From SZUA-36 sp963727635 (lineage in GTDB: Bacteria > Pseudomonadota > Gammaproteobacteria > Xanthomonadales > SZUA-36), in assembly GCA_963727635.1 (NCBI GenBank), contig CAVSHP010000021.1:186001-250000 (forward strand): a stretch of 64,000 nucleotides of DNA, read 5' to 3'. The notes beneath the pieces are model-generated. The model was given only the letters and a program-made list of their open reading frames with translations. It was not told the DNA's origin and did no database searches. The stretch's first letter is position 1, and each line of letters starts with the position of its first letter. This document shows, in pieces, positions 9,782 to 17,299 of the stretch. A program made the position numbers and the translations under genes.

Positions 9782-10176
9782 TTGGCACTCCTGTTCTTCA
9801 AACGGTTATCGAGTGAATATGCGCCGCCACCCTGGGAGACGATCATCAGGAAACCGCCGGCAATGGCAATGTTCTTCATAAAATTGATCATTTGCGAGTG
9901 GTCGCTGACATTGGCATGGAACAACAGGGCGGATAACAGCGAGAAACCAGCCAGCAAAAAGGCTGCAACACGCGTATGCCAACCCAGCAACACCGCCAGC
10001 CCGCCAAGGACTTCAACGGCGATCACCAGCGGCAAAAGCGCACCGGGTACACCCATGGCTTCCATGTAACCCTGGGTGCCGGCATAACCGGATATCTTGC
10101 CTAGCCCGGAGTAAATAAAAATCAATGAAATAAAGATACGGCCAACGGGAGCGGCGATTGATTGCAGTGTGTTCAT
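9778..10176 (-). CDS. DoxX-family membrane protein
   Basis: About 132 residues and four predicted membrane helices (FISLIFIYSGLGKISG, LLPLVIAVEVLGGLAVLLG, AAFLLAGFSLLSALLF, IAIAGGFLMIVSQG), the standard DoxX/SURF4-like layout. ATG at 10176 is preferred over an upstream TTG because GGAGA sits just before it. DoxX proteins are often encoded beside pirins and LysR regulators and are linked to thiol/redox stress, but the exact activity is unknown. The stop overlaps the pirin start. Confidence 0.88.
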   Translation of the reverse strand: MNTLQSIAAPVGRIFISLIFIYSGLGKISGYAGTQGYMEAMGVPGALLPLVIAVEVLGGLAVLLGWHTRVAAFLLAGFSLLSALLFHANVSDHSQMINFMKNIAIAGGFLMIVSQGGGAYSLDNRLKNRSAK

Positions 10177-10231
10177 ACGTTTCTCCAAGTGTGTGTCAGT
10201 AACATGGAAAAATACTAACTGTTGTCTTAAC

Positions 10232-10237
10232 TATAAT
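10232..10237 (+). promoter_or_regulatory. Candidate -10 box in the doxX/lysR intergenic region
   Basis: TATAAT lies about 50 bases before the LysR start in the roughly 110-base divergent region. No good -35 box is found at standard spacing. The region probably holds both promoters and the LysR operator. Confidence 0.35.
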
Positions 10238-10285
10238 AAATAGCAATAATTGCAAATGATCGTTCACAAAAACGGAACAATAGGA

Positions 10286-11191
10286 ATGGGCCAGCTTGAG
10301 GACATGCGTATTTTCGTCCGTATCGTGGAAGCCGGCGGCGTGGGCAAGGCCGCCGATCAGCTGGGCATGGCTAAATCCGGTGTCAGTCGCAGCCTGGCGT
10401 CACTCGAAAACCGGCTGGGTGTGCAGTTGATCAACCGCACCACGCGGCGCATCAGCCTGAGCGGTGTCGGCCGCGAGTATTACCAGGCCGCGATTAAGTT
10501 GATTGGTGATATTTCCGAGCTGGACGCATTAACCTCAAACGCGGAAACCTCGCTGCAGGGTCAACTGAGACTGGCGGTGCCCCTGTCATTCGGTCTTTGC
10601 CACCTGTCTGCCGCCATTGATGATTTTGTTCGCGCACATCCCGGTTTGACTTTCAATATCGACTTTTCTGACCGTCTCGTCGATCTTGTTGAACAGGGTG
10701 TGGACCTTGCCATACGTATCACCGAGCTCAGGGATTCCAGTCTCAAGGCACGCCGTATCTGTCCGATCCGCATGAATCTTTGCGCCAGTCCGGCCTATCT
10801 CGAAACACACGGCACACCGCTGACGCCTGACGACCTGAAGCATCACGACATGCTCGGATACAACATCGGTTCAGGCACCGCGCTGAAATTGAACGACGCA
10901 AAGGGGCAAGAATATCTGGTGCAAACTTCGTCGCGAATGGTGGCCAATAATGGTGACTTCCTGCGCGATATGGCCCTGGCCGGCCACGGCATTGTCCTGT
11001 TGCCGACATTTATCGCCTGGCAATCACTCGCGGATGGTGAGCTGGTAACGGTACTCGACGCATTTCCCCCGGCCCAGCTGAACGCCTGGGCGGTGTACCC
11101 GCAAACACGTTACCTGTCGCAACGCGCCCGGGTGTTAATAGATTTCCTGAGCGACCGATTTGGTGATAAGCCTTATTGGGACTTCGACTAG
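10286..11191 (+). CDS. LysR-family transcriptional regulator
   Basis: About 301 residues from MGQLEDMRIFVRIVEAGG. An N-terminal winged helix-turn-helix (AADQLGMAKSGVSRSLASLE, about residues 20-40) is followed by a type-2 periplasmic-binding-like effector domain. LINRTTRRISLSGVGREYY is the classic end of the LysR DNA-binding domain and linker. The subfamily with LEDMRIFVRIVEAG is often divergent from pirin/DoxX operons and regulates them, and the arrangement here matches. An upstream in-frame TTG and ATG exist, but family alignment favours 10286. The effector is not predictable. Confidence 0.88.
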   Translation: MGQLEDMRIFVRIVEAGGVGKAADQLGMAKSGVSRSLASLENRLGVQLINRTTRRISLSGVGREYYQAAIKLIGDISELDALTSNAETSLQGQLRLAVPLSFGLCHLSAAIDDFVRAHPGLTFNIDFSDRLVDLVEQGVDLAIRITELRDSSLKARRICPIRMNLCASPAYLETHGTPLTPDDLKHHDMLGYNIGSGTALKLNDAKGQEYLVQTSSRMVANNGDFLRDMALAGHGIVLLPTFIAWQSLADGELVTVLDAFPPAQLNAWAVYPQTRYLSQRARVLIDFLSDRFGDKPYWDFD

Positions 11192-11483
11192 CAACCCAGG
11201 TTTCCCTATTGAGGCTTACTTGTTCCGGCTTACCTTATCGTTATCCACACGCTGCCGGGCTACCTTCGGGCAGGCCGAAAACGGGATTGCGCCAAAACTG
11301 AAAGTGAACATGCAGAGGCGATCATGCGGATTGGAAAATGTGAACTATTGTCGCGAGTATAAGTGAGTGTTATCGTCTCTGCAGATGCGGAAAACCCGTG
11401 ACCCGAAGGATACGCACCCCGGGTTACCGATAATCCGGGTTTATACAGAATCCCATTCTGGCATGACAACAGGAGAATCCAAT

Positions 11484-11966
11484 ATGAGACGAAAAATCAT
11501 CATCGCCACGTGCATGGCGTTGGCAATGGCTACAACCGCGGTGTCGGCCAAGTTAATGGTTTACCCGGCCAAGGGTCAGAGCCCTGAAAAGCAAAAATCG
11601 GACGAGGGTGCGTGTATGGCCTGGGGGTCACAGCAGACCGGTTTCGATCCGACCCAGCCCTTGCAACTCACTCCTCCGCCACAAACCCAACAACCCACCA
11701 GCAGCGCCGCAAAGGGCGCGCTGCGGGGCGCATTGGGTGGGCTGATCGTTGGTGCGATCGCGGGCGATGCCGGAAAGGGCGCCGCCATCGGTGCCGGCAC
11801 CGGTTTGCTTTTTGGCGGTGTGCGTCGCCACGAACAGGTCGAGAGTGCCTACGCGCAACAGGATGCCTGGGCCCAGCAGCAGGCTGCCAAGTACCAGCAG
11901 TCCCAGGACGATTTTAACCGTGCATATGCCACGTGCCTGCAGGGCCGTGGATATACCGTTAACTGA
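11484..11966 (+). CDS. Glycine-zipper secreted protein
   Basis: A 160-residue protein with a signal peptide (IIIATCMALAMATTAVSA). It then has a Pro/Gln-rich stretch and a central glycine-zipper segment (GALRGALGGLIVGAIAGDAG followed by GAAIGAGTGLLFGG, about residues 75-110). A polar Gln-rich C-terminus ends in the CLQGRGYTVN-type tail seen in YMGG-like envelope proteins. Such proteins insert in or associate with the outer membrane; no enzymatic function is suggested. The start is fixed by AGGAGA eight bases upstream. A second small secreted protein begins 10 bases downstream, so the two are probably co-transcribed. Confidence 0.72.
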   Translation: MRRKIIIATCMALAMATTAVSAKLMVYPAKGQSPEKQKSDEGACMAWGSQQTGFDPTQPLQLTPPPQTQQPTSSAAKGALRGALGGLIVGAIAGDAGKGAAIGAGTGLLFGGVRRHEQVESAYAQQDAWAQQQAAKYQQSQDDFNRAYATCLQGRGYTVN

Positions 11967-11976
11967 TTGAGGTGTG

Positions 11977-12405
11977 ATGATGAAAAGACAATTTTTTTCA
12001 ATGGCAGCGGGTTTTCTGCTGATTTCATCTTTACCACTCATATCGGCAGCGGATGATTTCGACGGTTCCAAGCCCCTTACCTGTGCAGCAATTTTCTCCG
12101 CTGAATGCAATGCCGGCGAACAGGAATGTACCACCGGGGCGCCGTGGATGATCAACTTTCCGGTGTTCATGGAGGTCGATTTCAAGGCAAAACAGGTGAC
12201 GACCACCAAGCAGCACCAGAATCCCCGCATTTCAGCCATCAGCCATATTGGAAAACAAAGCAATGGACACACGACCATCCAGGGCATCGATGATGCCTAT
12301 GTATGGAGTATGCTGATCGCCGCGGAAACCGGCAGCATGACGCTGGCCATATCAGCCGAAGATACCGGCTATATTGTTTTCGGTGCCTGTCTGCCGAAAA
12401 AATAG
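11977..12405 (+). CDS. Small secreted hypothetical protein
   Basis: About 142 residues with a clear signal peptide (FFSMAAGFLLISSLPLISA). The mature part has four cysteines in its first half (TCAAIFSAEC, ECTTG) and one near the C-terminus (FGACLPKK). I do not recognise the family. Three in-frame starts (GTG, ATG, ATG at 11974, 11977, 11980) follow GAGGTG, and any could be used. It follows the glycine-zipper gene by 10 bases and is followed by a terminator, so the two form a short envelope-protein operon. Confidence 0.65.
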   Translation: MMKRQFFSMAAGFLLISSLPLISAADDFDGSKPLTCAAIFSAECNAGEQECTTGAPWMINFPVFMEVDFKAKQVTTTKQHQNPRISAISHIGKQSNGHTTIQGIDDAYVWSMLIAAETGSMTLAISAEDTGYIVFGACLPKK

Positions 12406-12420
12406 CGGCTAAATGACAAC

Positions 12421-12449
12421 AATAAAGCCGGGTTTTAGCCGGCTTTATT
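12421..12449 (+). terminator. Bidirectional-type intrinsic terminator
   Basis: A perfect 11-bp stem AATAAAGCCGG/CCGGCTTTATT (12421-12431, 12439-12449) with a 7-base loop closes the two-gene secreted-protein operon. Confidence 0.75.
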
Positions 12450-12578
12450 GCCAGGCATTTGACTGGAATCCGACCCGGCTCCTCGATCACGGGTGCCGCG
12501 GCAATCGCCGTATCATTTCTATGAGATAAGCTGACCGGGGTGTTACGATTTATTCCCTCGTCCACAGATGGGTATTCG

Positions 12579-13689
12579 ATGAAAGTAAATGGCTCTCCCT
12601 ATCGCTCGATCTGGCTGAATAAAAATGGCTGGGCGGCGGATATCATCGACCAGACCCGGTTGCCGCATGAATTCGTTGTCAGGACGCTGGTCTCGATGCA
12701 GGATGCGGCCGAGGCGATCAGTGTCATGCGGGTCCGGGGCGCACCGTTGATCGGGGCGACCGCTGCTTACGGTCTGGCCCTGGCGATGCGTGAAAATGCC
12801 TCCGATGAGTATCTGCAAGAGGCGGCCGGAATACTGCTGGCCACGCGCCCCACGGCCGTCAATCTGCGCTGGGCGCTGGAGCGTATGCAAGGTGAACTGT
12901 CAGATGTGCCCGTCGCCGGTGCGAGTGCCAAAAGCCTATGCGCTGGCTGCCGAAATCTGTGCCGAAGACGTTGAAATCAACCACGCGATCGGCCGTCATG
13001 CGCTTGCCCGTTATCCGGGATCTCTGGCGCAACAAGCCCGCCGGATCAAAAACGTTTCACATCCTGACCCATTGCAATGCAGGCTGGCTGGCAACGGTAG
13101 ACTGGGGCACCGCGCTGTCGGTTATCTACCAGGCGCATGATGATGGCATACCGGTGCACGTCTGGGTGGATGAAACCCGTCCGCGTAACCAGGGCGCGGC
13201 CCTGACCGCCTGGGAATTGAAATCGCATGGAATTCCGCACGATGTTATCGTCGATAACGCCGGTGGGCACCTGATGCAGCACGGCCAGGTGGATATCTGT
13301 ATTACCGGTACCGACCGCACGGCCCGCAATGGCGACGTCTGCAACAAGATCGGCACTTACCTGAAAGCACTGGCGGCGTTTGATAACCATGTTCCGTTTT
13401 ACGTGGCCTTGCCGGGACCGACCATCGACTGGCAGATGCAAGACGGGGTCCACGGCATACCCATTGAACAGAGGGATGGCTCTGAGGTGACCCATGTAGC
13501 CGGCAAGAACTCGGCCGGCCAGGTCGGTCCGTGCAAATCACCCCCGATGGTGTTACCGCCTGCAATTACGCCTTTGATGTCACGCCGGCCCGCCTGGTGA
13601 CGGGTCTGTTTACCGAACGGGGTGTCTGCCAGGCCAGCGAAGCCGGTTTGCTGGGTCTTTATCCTGAACAACGAGGATTATTCCAATGA
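12579..13689 (+). CDS. mtnA: S-methyl-5-thioribose-1-phosphate isomerase (frameshifted)
   Basis: About 370 residues after joining three or more frames (shifts near 12935, 12995 and 13530). Hallmarks are RVRGAPLIGATAAYGLALAM, the catalytic-Cys motif ILTHCNAGWLATVDWGTA, the VDETRPRNQGA loop, the catalytic-Asp motif GTDRTARNGDVCNKIGTY and a C-terminal YAFDVTPARLVTGLFTERG. The enzyme isomerises 5-methylthioribose-1-phosphate to the ribulose-1-phosphate in the cytosol and also acts on 5-deoxyribose-1-phosphate. The stop overlaps the next start (ATGA at 13686-13689), so it is coupled to a class II aldolase. The shifts look like sequence errors. Confidence 0.88.
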
Positions 13690-14326
13690 CACAGAAATTG
13701 CGCCAACAGCTGATCGATACGGCCATTGCCATGAATGCCAGCGGTTGAACCAGGGCACTTCGGGCAACCTCAGTGTCCGTAGCGGAGAATGGCTTCCTGA
13801 TAACACCCTCGGGTATGGATTACGCTACCCTGTCGACGAAGGACATCGTCCGTATGGACCTGAACGGCCACCACCGTGGCAAACGCAAGCCTTCGAGCGA
13901 GTGGCGTTTTCACGCGGCGATATACCAGCACCGTGAGGAAGCCAACGCCGTTCTGCACGCCCACCCGGTCAACTGCTCGACTTTAGCCTGTCTGAACAAG
14001 GGCATTCCCGCGTTTCATTACATGGTGGCGGTTGCCGGTGGCAGGGATATCCGTTGCGCAGACTATGCGACGTTTGGCACGCCGGAGCTATCCGGGTCTG
14101 TTGTCAAGCGCGCTTCACGACCGCAAGGCCTGCCTGATGGCCCACCATGGCCTGACCTGCTTCGATAAGCGACCTGCCACGTGCACTGGCCCTGGCCATT
14201 GAAGTCGAACACCTGGCCGGCGTCTATAGCCGCATCCTGGCAATTGGCGAGCCGGAGGTGCTTTCGGACAGCGAAATGGACAGGGTACTGGAAAAGTTCA
14301 GCACGTACGGTGTGCAGAACCGTTGA
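13686..14326 (+). CDS. FucA-like class II aldolase coupled to mtnA (frameshifted)
   Basis: About 213 residues spread over several frames. The order is MTQKLRQQLIDTAIAMNASG, then NQGTSGNLSVR, ITPSGMDYATLSTKDIV and PSSEWRFHAAIYQ (catalytic Glu). These are followed by the zinc-site segment AVLHAHPVNCSTLACLN, AFHYMVAVAGG, DYATFGTPELS and MAHHGLTCFDK, ending RVLEKFSTYG. The match is closest to fuculose-phosphate aldolase rather than MtnB dehydratase. With mtnA it fits the route in which methylthioribulose- or deoxyribulose-1-phosphate is cleaved to DHAP and an aldehyde (Ald2/DrdA type). Frame changes lie near 13745, 13795, 14110 and 14170. Substrate assignment is inferred from the neighbour. Confidence 0.78.
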
Positions 14327-14513
14327 TGTATCCGTATCGCTGCAGATACCCGCGGCCGGCGATTTTAGAGGAAAAATTCGTGTCTTGACGTATACTTAGG
14401 GGATGTTCGCTGAACATCCGTCTCTTCGCCGGTTTATTTATAAAAGTCTGTAAATAAGATCCGAATACGCCCCCGAACCGATAGCTGCTCAGCTTGTTCG
14501 TGGAGAAATCAAT

Positions 14514-14732
14514 ATGCACAAGCCAGCCCCATTCAAAGAAATTTGCGATCCTTTCTATCACTATACCCGTGGTGTTCTTTACTTCGACGAAGACCGTTTC
14601 AGTTTCAAGGCGTACCGTCTGCCCTACCAGGAACTTGACAGCAAGACGTGGGAAACTGAACAGGCATTTACCGAAGACTACCGCAACCTGGTCGCGCGGA
14701 AGTATTCGATGGGTCAGCCAGTCTCCCACTAA
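14514..14732 (+). CDS. Small hypothetical protein, 72 residues
   Basis: An open frame starting MHKPAPFKEICDPFYHYTRG, rich in aromatic residues (nine Tyr/Phe in the first 40), with GGAGA nine bases before the ATG. There is no signal peptide, membrane segment or known motif. It lies between the mtnA-aldolase pair and the convergent phospho-lyase gene. The ribosome site and composition suggest a real gene, but I do not recognise a family. Confidence 0.5.
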   Translation: MHKPAPFKEICDPFYHYTRGVLYFDEDRFSFKAYRLPYQELDSKTWETEQAFTEDYRNLVARKYSMGQPVSH

Positions 14733-14786
14733 CCAATCCGCATTGCAGGCCTGCGGGCCATCTGAAGCAAACCCGTATTGATTGAA

Positions 14787-16136
14787 TCAGGGTGATTTAT
14801 CCCCGGATGCACCGCCGTCTGTGCGGCTCACCTGGCGCAGGACTGTTTTCAACTTCTGCAGCAACAGGTCTGCATTTTCTTTTGAAACACCAGCGGTGGC
14901 CTACTTTAAGAACATTGTCAAACTGGCCGGTGCTGCCGATCAGAACCCCGTGTTGCCTGAGCAGGTTGACGGCACGGACGGTTTCAGAGGTGGCGGGTTT
15001 ACGGCTGGCCCGTGGTCACGCACCAGGTCAATCCCAATAAACAGACCGCTGCCCCTGATATCCCCGATCAAGCGGTGATGTCAGATGCGAGGTCGCGCAG
15101 ACCCTCCAACAGGTAATTGCCCGTCTGCATCGCGTTGGCCTGCAAACCCTCCTGCTCGATGACCTCAAGCACGGCCAGGGCCGCGGCACAGGCCACAGGG
15201 GTGCCGCCAAAAGTATTGAAATAATGCGAATGCCGTGCGAAGGCGTCGACGATCCGCGCTTGATGTAACCACGGCCGATATCGGGTAGCCATTACCCATC
15301 GGTTTACCCATGGTGGCAATATCCGGTTTGACAGCGTGTTTTTCGAAGCCCCAGAAATGCGTGCCCATGCGGCCGAAACCCGGTTGCACCTCATCGGCGA
15401 TAAACAGGCCGCCGGCTTTGCGGACGATATCAACCGCTTTTGCCAGGTAACCTTCAGGTACCGTGGGCAGGCCTTCGTTCGAGAAAATCGTATCGACAAT
15501 AAAAGCCGCGGGCCGAAGTCCCCTCCGGTCGAGTGTTTCGATGGCTGAGTGCAGATGTGCCGCGTATTTTTCAGCGGCCTGGGGATCGCCGGCATACAGG
15601 CCCCGGTAGCTGTCCGGCGCAGGCACGGTGACAATATTCTCAGCACGCTTTTCACTTGATTCGTAGGTCGTGGTGATCTGTGCGATGGCCCATGAGTTGC
15701 CGTGGTAGGCGTTATCCGTGACGATCATGCCGGTGGCCCCGGTTTTGGCGCGCGCGAGCCTGAGTGCCAGTTCGTTGGCCTCGGTGCCGGTGCAGGCAAA
15801 CATCGCGATATCGAGGCCATCGGGGAACCTGGCGGTGAGCTTCACGGCGTAATCGATAACCAGTTCATGCAGGTAGCGGGTGTGCGTGTTAAGGGTTCGC
15901 GCCTGTTTGCAGACCGCATCGACGACCCGCGGGTGGCAATGACCGACGTGGGGTACATTGTTGTAAACATCCAGGTATTTCCTGCCGTCTGAATCGTACA
16001 GCCACACGCCTTCACCGGAGACGATGTGAACCGGTTGCTCGTAAAACAGGCGATAGGCTTTGCCCATCACCCGTTGACGCTGTTGCAACAGGTTTTGCAG
16101 CTGGGCTGAATCTGTTTTATTTTCGGGTTCGTTCAT
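14787..16136 (-). CDS. Class III PLP phospho-lyase, AGXT2L/PHYKPL-like (frameshifted)
   Basis: About 450 residues from ATG at 16136 (an upstream GTG at 16148 is possible). Seen are HIVSGEGVWLYDSDGRKYLD, NVPHVGHCHPRVV, the cofactor-site FACTGTEANELALRLAR, YHGNSWAI, the PLP-Asp motif FIADEVQPGFGRMG and the catalytic-Lys motif ATMGKPMGNGYP. The GKPMGNG form is typical of the phospho-lyases acting on phosphoethanolamine or 5-phosphohydroxylysine, not of ordinary transaminases. The C-terminal third is broken by shifts near 15265, 15070, 14995, 14910 and 14880, ending RTDGGASGDKSP. It overlaps the upstream kinase gene by about 20 bases, which supports a kinase-then-lyase pathway. Confidence 0.75.
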
Positions 16137-17208
16137 GTCGATTTCCACCGCAGCGCTGAGACAGGCTGCGTATATTCGTTCCTGCTGCTTTATCCGCTGG
16201 CAGGTGGTTGAGGTTGAGCAGGAAGTTTTTTGCGGATTGATGGCTGATCAACAGGTATTCACGGTTTTCCGGGAACAGCGTTGCACGGTACGAGCCGATC
16301 AGCAGGCTGGTAATCAAACGGGTGCGAATCAGGTCGGTCAGCAATTCCATTTCCACAGGCTGCAGCGGCGCTACGCCGTGATAGCCGGAGATCATCGGCA
16401 GCACGCCCGCCAGCGGGTCATCGCCCGGGCTGAGCTGATAGGAGGCGGCTACCGCGAGATCGATGATCAGGGGTGATTTCGTCAGGTCACCAAAATCGAT
16501 GAGCCCGCTGATCCGGTTTGGCCGTTCTTTATCCATCAGCACGTTACCGGGGTTCATGTCGTTGTGGATCACCTGGGTCCGCAGGGTGTCGAGTACCGGT
16601 TTGACGACCGTTACGAACCTGTCAAGGGTGTCGGCAACCATGCGCCTGAGACCCGGTTCTTCGATATAACCAATGAAGTCCGCCAGGTCGGCGGCGCGTT
16701 TCATGTCCCACAGCAACGGCAGGTCCGCGCCGGGGTGATCAAAACCCTGCAGGGCTACACCCAGGCGCGCCAGGAAGCGACCCAGCCGTTCGGCCAGTAG
16801 CGGGCCGGCTGTGGCTTCGTGCAATATCGAACCATCGAGCCAGCTCAACAAGCGCACGAAATGCGGTCGTCCGCCATGCTCGATGCGTCCGTGCAATGCA
16901 CCATCGAGCGTGGGAATGACCCGCGGCAATGGAATAGGAGGGTCCTTTTTTGCGATGTGCAGCAAGGCCTGGATCTGGAAGTCGATGACCTCGAACTGTT
17001 CCGCATGATTGGAGATCTTGAGAACATAGCGTTCACCGTCCCGCGAACGCAGCTTGAAGTTCTGGTCACGCTCACTGACCAATGACCGGACAACCCCGTC
17101 AATTCCATAGGTATCCAATGCAACTTTTGTGGCCGCGGCATCGTCAAAAACTGGTGGTGAGGTGGTCAGTATCTTTTTGATGACGGCTGGTGAAGAATCC
17201 ATGAACAT
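16117..17208 (-). CDS. APH-fold kinase, hydroxylysine-kinase-like
   Basis: About 363 residues, uninterrupted. Visible are the N-terminal ALDTYGIDGVVRSLVSERDQ and YVLKISN (nucleotide-site Lys), the catalytic loop VIHNDMNPGNVLMD and the metal site ISGLIDFGDLTKSPLIIDLA. The spacing and the S-E-R-D-Q-N-F segment resemble hydroxylysine kinase (HYKK/AGPHD1) more than MtnK or aminoglycoside kinases. It would phosphorylate a hydroxylated amine. The overlapping phospho-lyase would then eliminate phosphate and ammonia. ATG at 17208 or 17202 are likely starts; neither has a strong ribosome site. The substrate could be 5-hydroxylysine or ethanolamine. Confidence 0.7.
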   Translation of the reverse strand: MFMDSSPAVIKKILTTSPPVFDDAAATKVALDTYGIDGVVRSLVSERDQNFKLRSRDGERYVLKISNHAEQFEVIDFQIQALLHIAKKDPPIPLPRVIPTLDGALHGRIEHGGRPHFVRLLSWLDGSILHEATAGPLLAERLGRFLARLGVALQGFDHPGADLPLLWDMKRAADLADFIGYIEEPGLRRMVADTLDRFVTVVKPVLDTLRTQVIHNDMNPGNVLMDKERPNRISGLIDFGDLTKSPLIIDLAVAASYQLSPGDDPLAGVLPMISGYHGVAPLQPVEMELLTDLIRTRLITSLLIGSYRATLFPENREYLLISHQSAKNFLLNLNHLPADKAAGTNIRSLSQRCGGNRHERTRK

Positions 17209-17299
17209 GAGGCTAGAGTAAATGATTTGATTTAACTGGCAAGTACTAATCATCTAGAATTGAACAGTAAGTTACCGCGTTTACCCGAGGACGGATTCT

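Noticed and set aside
11380..11455. Imperfect CCCGGGTTA/TAATCCGGG hairpin before the glycine-zipper gene as a riboswitch
   Set aside because: Short imperfect stem without any known riboswitch core. Too little to support an RNA element.
13686..14326. Calling the aldolase-like gene mtnB (methylthioribulose-1-phosphate dehydratase)
   Set aside because: PSSEWRFH, HYMVAVAGG and LEKFSTYG match FucA-type aldolases, and no mtnC/mtnD lies nearby.
16117..17253. Reading the kinase as MtnK, the missing kinase for mtnA
   Set aside because: Its motifs (IHNDMNPGNVL, SGLIDFGDLTKSPLIIDLA) follow hydroxylysine kinases, and it is paired with a phospho-lyase on the opposite strand from mtnA.
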